Shown piece after piece: positions 11,169-22,102 of a stretch of 64,000 nucleotides of DNA (within the stretch, counting starts at the first letter, position 1; each line of letters begins with the position of its first letter). The notes under the pieces were generated by a model. That model had not been told where the DNA came from. It ran no database searches and saw only the letters and a list, made by a program, of their open reading frames with translations. The stretch is from NCBI GenBank assembly GCA_015501595.1, contig JADNRX010000153.1, positions 58,129-122,128 of the forward strand, given 5' to 3'. This DNA comes from Hymenopellis radicata. Taxonomy: Eukaryota; Basidiomycota; Agaricomycetes; Agaricales; Physalacriaceae. The translations under genes were made by a program, and so were the position numbers.

Positions 11169-11581
11169 CGTGGTGTTCAGGACGAACAGCGCGTATCTCG
11201 ATATGGAAGTTACCTTGGTTACTTGTAACGCGGCGCGACCCACAACTTCCTTATTTAACCTCCATGTTAGCGCACTACTACCTCGATTCTGCCTTTCTCG
11301 TCTGCACTTAATCAGCCTTGGTTTTTGTCTTATTACATTAGGAACATCATGGCGGCCCGGACGCGAGTTCCTCGCGTCAAGCTACCAACGTCTGACCCAT
11401 GCTGTCTACTGCAACTATACAAATCAGAGGCGTTGATTCGCGGTTTCATCGGACAGATCTCTAGCAGAACCATGGTCTCTCGGCGTATCCTTGGATTGTG
11501 TTGCATCCACTACTCCCCGGAAAGGTATAAAACTGTTGCATTTTCCGTGTCATGACAGGCTCTTTGGCACTCGCTTCCGCA
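11169..11581. promoter_or_regulatory. Divergent promoter region of YIF1 and CE1 esterase A
   Basis: This 413-bp region separates divergent genes. A TATA box is at 11526-11532. Short reading frames that run through it towards 11775 ignore the clear exon-intron structure of the esterase and are not supported. Confidence 0.5.
11526..11532 (+). promoter_or_regulatory. TATA box of esterase A
   Basis: tataaaa lies 56 bp before the ATG of esterase A. The same feature occurs 42 and 62 bp before the ATGs of the two paralogues. Confidence 0.6.
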
Positions 11582-12806
11582 ATGAAACCGCTGTCAGCTT
11601 TGGTCTGTTTTCTCACTGTTGTCAAAAGCGCGACTGCTGTTACAGTATGGGGCCAATGTGGTGTAAGTTGAACGCAGCGTTGCTTCGCGATATTTTCGGT
11701 TTAACAACTGCGAACAGGGTGATGGATATTCTGGAGATACTATTTGCGACGCCGACACAAGCTGCATCGTCGTAAATCAGTGGTACTACCAGTAAGTCTC
11801 CCTTTTGTGGTAGAGTGGCATACATCACTGAATCTTCGTCATGGTAGGTGTCAGCCGGGCAATGCGGCCTCTACAACAACTGTATCTAGCACGGCAACAT
11901 CCACATCGGCAGGTTCTACACCGACAAGCGGAGGCTCGATCCCAAGAGGTGCTTTGACTCAAGTCAGTTCGTTCTTTGTTCCCAAATCGACATACTCACT
12001 TCTACTGACAGATTACCGACTTTGGAAGCAACCCAACTAATGTCAAGAACTATGTTTACGTTCCAAACGCCTTAAAGGCTAGCCCTCCACTGCTCATCGG
12101 GATACACTGGTGCGGTGGCACCGCCTCGGACTTCTTCCAAGTCGGGTTCCAGTACCTCGCGGAGCAATATGGCTTCATCGTCCTATACCCCGAGACCCCG
12201 ATCAGCGCTGGATGTTGGGACGTTCACACCAACGAAACGCTCACTCATGATGCCGGTGGAGACTCGCTTGGCCTTATCAACGGCGCCCGATATCTCATCG
12301 ACCTATTCGATGTAGACACAGACAGAGTCTTCGCGACAGGACTATCCTCAGGCGCCATGATGACTAACGTCCTCGCTGGCGCATATCCGGACGTCATTCG
12401 TGGGGGTTCAGTCTGGGCTGGTGTTCCCTACGCGTGTTTTGCAGGTGAAGGGGAGTGGAACACGGAATGCGCTTTAGGGGAAACTATCAAGACTCCTCAA
12501 GAATGGGGTGATCTTGCGAGGGGCGGGTATCCTGGCTACACAGGCCCGCGACCGAAAATGCAGCTCTGGCACGGAACCAACGACACGACGTTGTACGTCC
12601 AGAACTTTTACGAGGAGGTGAAGCAGTGGACGAATGTTTTCAATGTCAGTCAGACACCTACGGAGGTGACGGAGAATTGGCCATTGCCTAACTGGACCAA
12701 GTCGGACTATGGTCCCAACGTGCAGGCGGTTCTTGCCACAGGCGAGACGCATGGTATTCAAATGCAGTTGACGCAGATAATCGAATGGATGGGTCTGAAC
12801 CAGTAA
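11582..12806 (+). CDS. Secreted CBM1-CE1 esterase A (acetylxylan/feruloyl esterase type), 354 aa
   Basis: Exons: 11582-11662, 11718-11791, 11848-11962 and 12012-12806 (1,065 nt). Residues 1-19 form a signal peptide (MKPLSALVCFLTVVKSATA). Residues ~20-55 form a fungal cellulose-binding module CBM1 with WGQCG, GYSGDTIC and NQWYYQCQPG, including the aromatic binding residues W23 and Y/W near 48-50. A Ser/Thr linker (~56-85) follows, then the PHB-depolymerase-like catalytic domain. The nucleophile motif GLSSG puts Ser near residue 202; the likely Asp is in HGTND (~281) and His in GETHGIQ (~337). CE1 enzymes remove acetyl or feruloyl groups from xylan, and the CBM1 anchors the enzyme to cellulose. 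This is the most diverged of three tandem paralogues and is fully intact. Confidence 0.93.
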
Positions 12807-13304
12807 TTCCCATATCGCTTAGAGGTGACAACGTATATATTCATACCAACCTTGCAGCTATCGAATTCCTTCAACTGTGGCGCCGATCTCCTGTGAGTTC
12901 GATACTGCTTGTGAATTGCCGCATTAGAACAGGTTCCTCTTGGCGCTTCTTCTGACTGTCATGCTGAACGGTCACGACACCGGTATCTTCCGACATTTCA
13001 ACTTGGACAGATCACCAGAGCCGTCGTGACTTGCTTCCAGGCTCTCTAGCCCACTCAGTTAATGCTTTGCATTCACCTGATGGTTACATCTGTCTCTTGG
13101 ATTTTGATGTGCATGGACTCATCAGCGACGAAATATCGAAATGAACGAGATCTTCTGAATAAGTGTTCATTCAGGAGAGCGATTAGCCCTTTCCTCGGAT
13201 TCGTCGTCTCTGACGAGGGAGAGGAACGCCGTATGGCACGACATTCCAGGGATCAAGTGTCGTATAAAGGCTGACCGTCTTCTACGTCTTAGTAGTATCT
13301 GTCC
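12807..13304. promoter_or_regulatory. Intergenic/promoter region of esterase B
   Basis: No gene is seen. From about 12990 it contains blocks shared with the upstream region of esterase C (ttccgacatt..caactt near 12988, aataagtgttcatt near 13157). A TATA box is at 13263. Confidence 0.5.
13263..13268 (+). promoter_or_regulatory. TATA box of esterase B
   Basis: tataaa lies 42 bp before the first ATG of esterase B. Confidence 0.6.
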
Positions 13305-14568
13305 ATGATGAAACAATTATCGGCGCTCGCAAGTCTGGCTGTTTTCTCTCGCGGAGTCCTCGCAGTTTCTGTGTGGGGTCAATGTGGCGTATGTATAGTG
13401 TTCATGCTCCTCTCGAGGTTACTCATTTGCATTTTTAGGGCATTGGGTGGACCGGGTCGACTACCTGTGACGCCGGGACGACGTGCATACATGTGAACGA
13501 CTGGTATTTCCAGTAAGCATGCTTTGACAGTGTGTATCAAATTCTAAATAGGATCTCTAGATGTCAGCCTGGCGTCGCTAGTACAACCGCTGCCTCTACG
13601 ACTGCTGCGACGACCACAGCTGTGACCACCACCGCTGGGGGCACTACCTCTGCCACTGTAACCACCACAGGTTCTGCTTCTACTCCCACATTATCGCTTC
13701 CAAGAGGAGTTTTGACCCAGGTACGTATCTCCTTTCGAACAGCTCGATTATTCTAACTAGCAATAAGATCAGCAACTTTGGAAGCAACCCGACGAACGTA
13801 CAGAACTTCGTTTATGTTCCCCAGAACTTGAAGTCTAGCCCGGGACTTCTCGCCGCCATTCACTACTGTGGCGGCAGTGCCCAAGCGTTCTTCACCGGAA
13901 CCTCCTTCAAGCAGCTCGCCGACCAGTATGGGTTCATCGTCTTGTACCCCGATGCCCCAGACAGCGGAGGGTGCTGGGATGTCCACACCAACGCCACGCT
14001 CACGCATAACGCTGGTGGCGACTCTCTCGGTATCATAAGCGGAATGCGCTACCTCATATCCGGGTACGGCGTCGACACCGACAAGGTGTTCTCCACAGGT
14101 TTGTCCTCCGGCGCGATGATGACCAACGTCCTGGCGGGCGCGTACCCCGACGTGATCCGCGCAGGCGCTGCCTTTGCCGGCGTCCCGTACGGCTGCTTCG
14201 CGGGGCCCGACATGTGGCAGAGCCAGTGCGCGAACGGGCAGCTGGTGAAGACCGCGCAGCAGTGGGGCGACCAGGCGCGCGCGGGGTATCCAGGGTATAC
14301 TGGCGTGCGTCCTAGGATGCAGCTGTGGCACGGGACGGCGGACACGACGCTGTATACGCAGAACTTTTATGAGGAGATTAAGCAGTGGACGAACGTGTTT
14401 AATGTCAGTCAGACGGCCACGGCGACGACGCAGAATTGGCCGATGGCGGGGTGGACTAGTTCGGACTATGGTCCGAATGTGGAGGGGATCTTGGCTAGTG
14501 GGGTGACGCACAATATCCCAGTGCAGGCGGCTCAGGCTATAGCGTGGATGGGCTGGATAAGTAAGTAA
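13305..14568 (+). CDS. Secreted CBM1-CE1 esterase B, 372 aa
   Basis: Exons: 13305-13388, 13439-13512, 13561-13720 and 13768-14568 (1,119 nt), with intron positions identical to esterase A. The signal peptide is MMKQLSALASLAVFSRGVLA. CBM1 has WGQCGGIGWTGSTTC and NDWYFQCQPG. A longer Thr/Ala linker leads to the CE1 domain: the catalytic Ser in GLSSG is near residue 219, with Asp in HGTAD and His in GVTHNIP. It is intact and almost identical in exon 4 to esterase C (only a few differences). The codons of that exon are strikingly GC-rich at the third position in the middle of the domain. Role as for esterase A: deacetylation or deferuloylation of xylan outside the cell. Confidence 0.93.
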
Positions 14569-15406
14569 ATCTATCGGGGGATTAGTGTTGACCTTTGTAT
14601 ATCGAACTGATGGTACCTCCAAATATAACTACAATATGTATCATACATTTCATCTTTAGTATCTACGGCTTGAGGTGCATCTCCCTTGCCAGACCAGCCT
14701 ATGGTTTATTTGTATCAAGCGCCGAAATGAGTCTTGGTACATACAATGCCGTCAAAGAGCCGGGAAAGTTTCTCCAGAGATGATCCTTGTTCCAGGGATC
14801 GTTGGCAGGGACCTTCGCTGTGTAAAAGCAACTAAGGTTTCTCGGTGGTGGCGGCTCCTTCCTCTGAATTGTACTCGGAGGAGACAATAGGATAGCCACT
14901 TTCTGGTCAACGTGCAACCGAACCAAACTTGAACATCCTGCAGTGCATTTACGTTGACGATGTTCTAAGATCACAGCGGAATATATATGTCCTGCGCTGT
15001 CGTTCAGACAGACAGTCAATACTTATGCCGTCAGTTGACACTTTAAGTGAGCACAATTTCCGACATTCCAACTTCGACACGTCACGAAAGTCATGAATCA
15101 CAAGTGCGATGCACGCTTCGGATTGATGCTGAGCTAACCAACTCATCATTGTTGTTTCTGGCAGCGCGCCCCATCTCCACATGACCGCTACCCTCGTCTT
15201 CTAATGTATGTGCCATGAGCCATAGAAACGCGTCTCTAAATAAGCGTTTATTGAAGAGAACCCTTCGCTCTTTCTTCGGGAACATCTCCTGCTCATGATT
15301 TCGGTCATTCGGCAGAATTGCCAGAGGCAAACTTGAGGAAAGGCTATAAAAGCAAACGGTTGTCTTCTTGGTGACAGCAGGCCTAGGATCATCTCCCTCA
15401 GATACC
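14569..15406. promoter_or_regulatory. Intergenic/promoter region of esterase C
   Basis: No gene is seen. It contains upstream blocks shared with esterase B (ttccgacattccaactt near 15058, aataagcgtttatt near 15239) and a TATA box at 15345. Confidence 0.5.
15345..15352 (+). promoter_or_regulatory. TATA box of esterase C
   Basis: tataaaag lies 62 bp before the ATG of esterase C. Confidence 0.6.
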
Positions 15407-16650
15407 ATGAAAGCGTTTGCTACCCTCGATCTCTTGCTGTCCTCGCTCGGGGTGTTCTAGGAGTTGCTGTGTGGGGTCAATGTGGGGTATGTACTAGTAG
15501 AGCGTCAGCGCCACATTCCGCCTTGAGCTCATTTACGTGTTTATAGGGCATCGGGTACAGCGGCTCGACGGATTGCGACTCCGGTACGACGTGCATCCAT
15601 CTAAACGATTATTATTTCCAGTAAGCGCTCTGCCATCCCATGGACTCGTTGAAAGCTCGTCAGATGCCAACCAGGCGTTGCAACCACAGCTGCCAGTACA
15701 ACCGTCGCGGCCACGACTTCTGCTACGGCTACCGGCACGGGTTCGCCTTCTTCTCCCACCTTGTCACTTCCACGGGGCGTTCTGACCCAGGTATATGCAT
15801 TGGGCTATAAAAGCATACTCAATAAGTAACCTGTTACCTGACTATCCATCAGATCAGTAACTTCGGAAGCAACCCCACCAACGTTCAGAACTTTGTCTAC
15901 GTTCCGCAGAACTTGAAGTCCAGCCCCGGGCTTCTCGCCGCCATTCACTACTGTGGCGGCAGTGCCCAAGCGTTCTTCACCGGAACCTCGTTCAAGCAGC
16001 TCTCCGACCAGTATGGGTTCATCGTCTTGTACCCCGATGCGCCAGACAGCGGCGGGTGCTGGGACGTCCACACCAACGCGACGCTCACGCACGACGCGGG
16101 CGGCGACTCCCTCGGCATCATAAGCGGGCTGCGCTACCTGATATCCGGGTACGGCGTCGACACCGACAAGGTGTTCTCTACAGGTTTGTCCTCCGGCGCG
16201 ATGATGACCAACGTCCTGGCGGGCGCGTACCCCGACGTGATCCGCGCAGGCGCCGCCTTTGCCGGCGTCCCGTACGGCTGCTTCGCGGGGCCCGACATGT
16301 GGCAGAGCCAGTGCGCGAACGGGCAGTTGACGAAGACCGCGCAGCAGTGGGGCGACGAGGCGCGCGCGGGGTATCCAGGGTATACTGGTGTGCGTCCCAG
16401 GATGCAGCTGTGGCACGGGACGGCGGACACGACGCTGTATACGCAGAACTTCTATGAGGAGATTAAGCAGTGGACGAACGTGTTCAATGTCAGTCAGACG
16501 GCCACGGCGACGACGCAGAATTGGCCGATGGCGGGGTGGACGAGGACGGTGTATGGGCCGAATGTGGAAGGGATACTTGCTAGTGGGGTGACGCACAACA
16601 TTCCGGTGGAAGCGACCCAGGTCGTCCAGTGGATGGGCTTGGACCAGTAG
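15407..16650 (+). CDS. CBM1-CE1 esterase C, signal peptide broken by a 1-nt deletion
   Basis: Exons: 15407-15486, 15547-15620, 15664-15790 and 15853-16650. Exon 1 is 80 nt instead of the 81-84 nt of its paralogues. The ATG frame reads MKAFATLDLLLSSLGVF then stop, while the CBM1 frame needs one extra base near 15427-15430 to give a normal signal peptide (..SLAVLARGVLG) leading into WGQCG. No alternative ATG in the CBM1 frame was found upstream before a stop. CBM1 (GYSGSTDC, NDYYFQCQPG), linker and catalytic domain (GLSSG, HGTAD, GVTHNIP) are all intact. It is either a very recent pseudogene or has a sequence error in exon 1. It is the closest paralogue of esterase B. Confidence 0.85.
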
Positions 16651-17264
16651 GTGTCTTGTCTAATTAAGTAGCGTCACTGTGTTTTTGTCCAGTCAGTTGC
16701 ATATCATTACTTCTTGTTCCTCGATGGACCTTGATGCCAGTTGAGTTCTTGTGGTACGTCGTACGAGAGGAAGAGACTTACCTTGGCGAAAATAAGAAGC
16801 TCGACGCAACGGCCTTCAGAGCCCAATTTACGCGTGGGTACAAGTTCCCCTCAACGAAAGTGTTGCGGTAGTCAAGGTCGGTGGCCAAGAGAGCTCGCTC
16901 CGGCAGGTTTGCGGTGCGCATGAGAAATCAGAAATAGAGTTTACACGATCGAGTTAAGGGACCTTGTACGCGTTCTTTCCAGTTCGAATTCCGTGGCACA
17001 CAAAATTGAAATGGAAATGCGCTAGATTAATCCTCTTCCGGTGATAGCACGCGTCTCCGCGCACGGAGTGGTAGAGACTGTGCATACATTCGTTCCACCC
17101 GCTAGTTTGTTGTACAATAATAATTATCCATAGATTGGGGGCCACTCCCTGTCCGCTCAACAAAATGATTGACGAGCTTCGAGTAAACGCTTCTCGTGCC
17201 TGCCATCATTCGCGTGTTTCAGTCATTTGTTTGGTTCGGAGGAGTGAGACATCTTACTTACCCT
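16651..17264. other. Intergenic, no gene recognised
   Basis: This gap lies between the 3' ends of esterase C and the F-box gene (convergent). It has only short unsupported frames. Confidence 0.4.
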
Positions 17265-18521
17265 TTAGATTTCAACCTGATGAAGAATGCCGCGCTCGAG
17301 AAGAGCGGGGAACATCTGTCCGACATGATCCTGCAAGAAAGCCTTGCCTTCCTCCACGTCTATAGGGAACTCGCTCTCAGTCTTCAGACGGACGATGCGC
17401 ACATTTGGAATCGTCTGGGCAAGAGCAAGATCCAGACTCCTCCACCGGTCTAGCTGCTCTTCAAAACTCTGGTTGACGCGGCCCCACTGAGCACACGTCA
17501 GGGTCACCTCTTCGACAGACTCGCTTCGAGAAGTCTCGAAAACGTGTGCATACCATCGTAGCACGTTACCAAAGTCTGCCCAATTGTAAGGTATCTCTCG
17601 GACCGTCAACTGGACGTGACGGACTCGACTGAAGTCTAACTGGGTGGTCGCCGCCTCACTGAAACCTGGGATCTTCATCAGTCTAGGGCTGTGCAACAAT
17701 GGGGACTTCTCACTCTCTACGACGACCTCAAAGATCTCTAGACTCCTGAACGCCTCAGCTTGAAGTACTGCATTACAGCCTGCAATATCCTCGACACGCA
17801 TAATATCGAAGGAAAACTTGGACAGGCTCGAAATATCGAGACATGACTTGGGATTGTCGGCCCAGAAACCAAAATCTTCCAAATCCTCGACGGAGCTATT
17901 GGTCTCAAGACACCCTATGGTCGATCTCGGACGCTGTATAGGCAGACCCCTGCGGCGTCGAGAGGCTCTTTTGCTCGTACCCGGATCAAGGATAACGGCA
18001 TACAGAAGAACATGATCTGCGCGACTTCCGTTCAACATGTAGAACAGCTCGTCCCAGCTAGGGAGAAGGCTCAAACCTCGAAGAATGATCTTGCGAATCT
18101 TTGGCTGACGGAAGAAGCCGCGAAGGACATCGCGTATGGAGGAAGCCTCGGTCCAGGGCAGCGACGCAAGTGCGATATGGACTTTGGTGAGATTGACGAG
18201 CTTGGAGAGGATGGCGGAAAGCGTCTGTTTAGACCGCGTCATCCATCTGCGACTCTCCATCCCGTCCGCGATGAAGATGTCGGAAACGTATGGGGCGATA
18301 TGCGGAGAGCGTGTAAGTAGGCTGTTGAACTTGTTGCAGACCAGTTCTCCGGAGACGGTGACCGAGGCGCGGATTTCGACGTGGAAGAATATTCGTTTCT
18401 GTGAAGCGTTCACCCATGCCTTGCAGACGAGCGCGCATGCCGCCAGCGACGCAGGATGGTCGGCAAGGTTATCGATGATATGGTCCTCGATGATTTCTGG
18501 CGGCAATGCGAGCGCAGTCAT
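17265..18521 (-). CDS. F-box domain protein, 418 aa, single exon
   Basis: An uninterrupted frame starts MTALALPPEIIEDHIIDNL. Residues ~5-50 form an F-box-like motif (LPPEIIEDHI, then LAACALVCKAWVNASQKRIF), as is very common in large agaricomycete F-box families. The remainder (~60-418) has Leu-rich segments without clear repeats. F-box proteins act as substrate adaptors of SCF ubiquitin ligases through SKP1; the target is unknown. The start is supported by the F-box beginning immediately after it. No frame damage was seen. Confidence 0.85.
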   Translation of the reverse strand: MTALALPPEIIEDHIIDNLADHPASLAACALVCKAWVNASQKRIFFHVEIRASVTVSGELVCNKFNSLLTRSPHIAPYVSDIFIADGMESRRWMTRSKQTLSAILSKLVNLTKVHIALASLPWTEASSIRDVLRGFFRQPKIRKIILRGLSLLPSWDELFYMLNGSRADHVLLYAVILDPGTSKRASRRRRGLPIQRPRSTIGCLETNSSVEDLEDFGFWADNPKSCLDISSLSKFSFDIMRVEDIAGCNAVLQAEAFRSLEIFEVVVESEKSPLLHSPRLMKIPGFSEAATTQLDFSRVRHVQLTVREIPYNWADFGNVLRWYAHVFETSRSESVEEVTLTCAQWGRVNQSFEEQLDRWRSLDLALAQTIPNVRIVRLKTESEFPIDVEEGKAFLQDHVGQMFPALLERGILHQVEI

Positions 18522-20140
18522 TGATAAAAATGCACAGGTAAACGCAGGATGTGTATTGAATTCTTGGCTCGCTGAAAAAATGCTATTGAGGTCATCATGG
18601 CTGGAGGGAAAAATGGCAGGCTCGCACCGATCACGTTTCTCGTCCTGTGCGTGCTCTGGTTGTTATGTCAATGTGGCTTTTTCGGTTCCTGTGGCTGCCC
18701 AATGGACTCCACTCAAAGCGCAGCACAAAAATTGGACTTACTAAGTCTTTTTCTTCCGACTCTGTAGGCTGGAGATGTGCAAGGTCAAGGTCGGCAGCAC
18801 TATATATATTTACGCTTGTTTCCTTCCTGGACACTCTTCTCGACCGCCCCCTCCCCATTATATTGGCCCATTTATCGCTGTCCTCTTTCCTTCTAGCATC
18901 GGAGCGTATAGCCTTGGTATCATGAGGTCGAGGTCTGACTACACCAATTGACGCATTTCCGAGTCGCTGATTATCAATGATGCATAGAGTCCGTGATGGA
19001 GAAGCCCGCCACTCTAGAGTCCCTACGTCAATAGGCTTCCGGATTTCCTTCCTGGAAGATAAACGTCCCATATATCTGTCGGTTTACCCGACGCGTAGAG
19101 GTTCGAGAACGCTGATGGTCCGCTCCGCCTGACGCATTCACGTCTTCTTTCCACGCGCAGCGGTTTCTGCCCGGAATTGTGGCGCTCCGAATTGCTTACT
19201 GGTCGTTAAATAGGCGGGGAAAGCTCATGGCGCATTTGGTCGCCGCTCTGCGTACTGTATTCTTGCGCGCGCATGCCGGAGTGCACTTGGGTCGGGGGTC
19301 TGTGTTGCCAGAATCAGTCAGATAACGCGGCGTCTTCTTGATTAATTTAGGGCAATTCCGACGCAGTGAGAGGATTCCTTTGCCATAGGCCATCAGCCCT
19401 AGCGTCTTGTGACATAGCTAGAACGAGGATATCCCTTTGTTTCTCTCATGTCGTTGTCGGAATTTACGAGTTAGGCTTCCTGTGAGTTGTTCCTGACGCG
19501 AGGATCTCTGTCATATCACCGGGCCATTCCTCCTGGTTGAAGCCATCTATAGGCATCTGCTGGAAACTCTCATGAATCCCCGTGGTAGTGCCTGTTATCT
19601 CTCAGAATTTACCGTCAATATTGACGGGACTTCGATTTATAGCATGCCGACGATATACAGCTCCATGAAGACGCCTGAGTCTGACTCCTACGATGTCGGG
19701 GAACAGCTCTCTTGAGTGTCATGATGGTACGTTGTGATGCGATTGGTATGTAGCGAACCGCCTTGGGATTATAACTCGTGATGCATCGCAGACCGAATAC
19801 ACGTTATGATGTAAATTTGTCTTTCACTGGGGACCTGTTGGGGATAGGTAGTCGCCATTCTCCAAGCGTTTACTTCTGTTTACTTATTCCCATTGGACGC
19901 GTCGTGGCGCAACCCTGATCAAACCTCTCACACGGTGCCGGGGCTATTCGAGTGTAGCATCTCAGTCATCAGCACTTGGTATCTACACGAAATAAAGACT
20001 ACTTTTGACTGCTGTTGGGATAGGGTGGGAGCGTAAATCCGAATGAAGGGTCGTAGAAGGCGGCAGACGGAATTTCAAACCAAACCAAATACGTGTCCCA
20101 ATTTAAATATTTCCGAAAACGAACGGTTCTCCAGTCGACC
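18522..20140. other. 1.6-kb intergenic region
   Basis: No gene, tRNA or mobile element was recognised on either strand. A perfect 16-bp palindrome is at 19612-19627. The last ~150 bp must hold the promoter of the downstream methyltransferase. Confidence 0.4.
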
Positions 20141-22102
20141 ATGTCCTCCACGTCTGTGCAGCCGACTAACTATTCCTCCATAAAGAATGCCCCTCTCGCT
20201 GGTCTCGCAGAGGGCAACAGCTATTTCTCCAACTACCACCTTGCCGCCGCGGTCGTCGTCGTTCCCTATGTCCTGAAGATGTTCCTCCCCCTCTTCAACC
20301 GGGGCGGCGTCAAGACGTACCTGTTCCTGCTCATCCTTACGGGTGTACCGACGACGGTAGCGTACTGGACGTTGGCGTCCATGTATGGCGCCAGGCTGAA
20401 CGAAAAGGTCAAGCTGCCGGGCAAGGACATTGAAGAGTACATTACCATCAAGGACGCCGAGCTCGCCAAACTGTACAACGGAAAGAACAAGATTCCAATG
20501 CAGGTCTTCCACGACGCCTTTTTCGAAGGCAAGATTGACATTAAGGGTGCGTTTTTTCGCGTCGTTCTCCTAACTGGTCAGCTAACACTTTTTGGTAGGT
20601 GACGTCTTGGAGACTCTGGACTACCGCCACGACTTTGTCAAGTTCACTTTCACACTCGAACTGTTCAAGCACGTCTTCACCAAGCTCATTCCGGACGTCA
20701 TCTCTCATTCGCAGGTCCAAGACCAGGAGCAAGTTCAGGAGCACTATGACCGTACGTTGTCTTGCTTTGCTCTAGTCCCCGTCTAACACGCTCCTGCAGG
20801 AGGCAACGACTTTTACGGATGGTTTGTTACGCGTTCGTCACGTCGAGTGCCCTTCGCTCACATACGTGTCTAGGTTCCTTGGCCCGCGTATGATTTATAC
20901 TTCCGGTGTCATCACCGACGCCGATACTGAGGAGACCCTTGAGCAACTGCAGGACAACAAGCTGGCCATCGTTTGCAGCAAACTCGACCTCCAACCGACT
21001 GACCGGTACGTTCCAGTAGACCTTCTCACAGTCTAAACTGACTGACGGGTCTAGATTCCTCGACATCGGATGTGGCTGGGGAACTCTTACTGCTTACGTG
21101 GCGAAGAACTTTGGTTGCGATGCTACCGGTGTTACTCTTGCCAAGGAACAGGCCAAGTTTGGAACAGAACGCATTGCGAAGAACGGTGTAAGTTGTTTCA
21201 CAGTCTTATATCCTGCGTCTCACGTCCTCCACCAGATACCCGCTGACAAGGCCCGTATTCTCAACTGCGATTACCGTGACATCCCCAAGGTATCTGGAAG
21301 CTTCGACAAGATCTCCTGCTTGGAAATGGCCGAGGTTCGTGTCATGCATCTTTCATTTCATCGAGTTATTTATGAAGCTTCCATAGCACGTTGGTATTCG
21401 CCGCTACTCCCAGTTCTTGTCCGAAGTCTACGATCTGCTTTCCGACGACGGTATTCTTGTCTTCCAAGTTGCTGGATTCAGACAGTGCTGGCAATATGAG
21501 GATCTTAACTGGTAAGCTGCATTATGGACCTCATTCAGAGTATGATACTGACATACTTGGAAGGGGTCTCTTCATGAACAAATATGTTTTCCCCGGTGCC
21601 GATGCTTCGTGTTCTCTGGGCTGGGTCATCAACAAGGTATTTGCACACCACTTTCAGTAGAATTTTTCCTCTGATATTCGTCCTTTCCTCAGCTTGAACA
21701 GGCCAACTTCGAAGTCAAGAACATAGATGTTCTTGGTGTTCACTACTCGGCTACGCTCCAAAGGTGGTACTTGAACTGGGTCAAGAACAAGGATGAGGTC
21801 ATTGCGGCCTATGGTGACCGGTGGTACAGGACTTGGGTGTTCTTCCTGGCATGGAGTGTTATTACCAGCCGGTAAGTTGTTGCGACGGGGCTTTTTTTTC
21901 AATATTTTCTGAGAGCCTCCACAGCCAGGGAAGCGCGTCGGTGTTCCAAATCACACTCCACAAAAACTTGAATGCGTACCACCGTGTCAAGGGTATTAAA
22001 AACCATGCGAACATTCACATCAAGATGGACAAGGAACCTATGTATGTTACTTCTTCGTCTAGGTCCTGCTGTTTCTCACGTATCTACAGATTAATCGAGT
22101 AG
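20141..22102 (+). CDS. Sphingolipid C9-methyltransferase-type enzyme (cyclopropane-fatty-acid-synthase fold), 483 aa
   Basis: Eleven exons: 20141-20546, 20599-20751, 20800-20821, 20874-21005, 21055-21187, 21236-21334, 21387-21511, 21564-21636, 21693-21871, 21925-22041 and 22090-22102 (1,452 nt, all phases agree). Two N-terminal membrane spans (about residues 29-50 and 58-80) precede the CFA-synthase-like domain. Its blocks are VQEHYDRGNDFYGWFLGPRM, the SAM motif FLDIGCGWGTLTAYVA (~239-254), DKISCLEMAEHVGIRRYSQF, and NFEVKNIDVLGVHYSATLQR. Fungal proteins with this layout add the C9 methyl group to the sphingoid base of glucosylceramides, using SAM, at the ER membrane. The membrane anchors separate it from soluble bacterial CFA synthases. 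It is intact; the 22-nt exon 3 and 13-nt last exon are unusually small but supported by phase. Confidence 0.93.

Noticed and set aside
11491..11775. Frame running through the promoter and intron 1 of esterase A
   Set aside because: It ignores the clear signal peptide-CBM1 exon structure and consensus splice sites.
13753..14622. 289-codon minus-strand frame opposite esterase B
   Set aside because: Antisense shadow of a GC-rich exon; Arg/Val/His-rich composition, no family signal, and the plus strand is an unambiguous CE1 domain. The same applies to 15805-16596.
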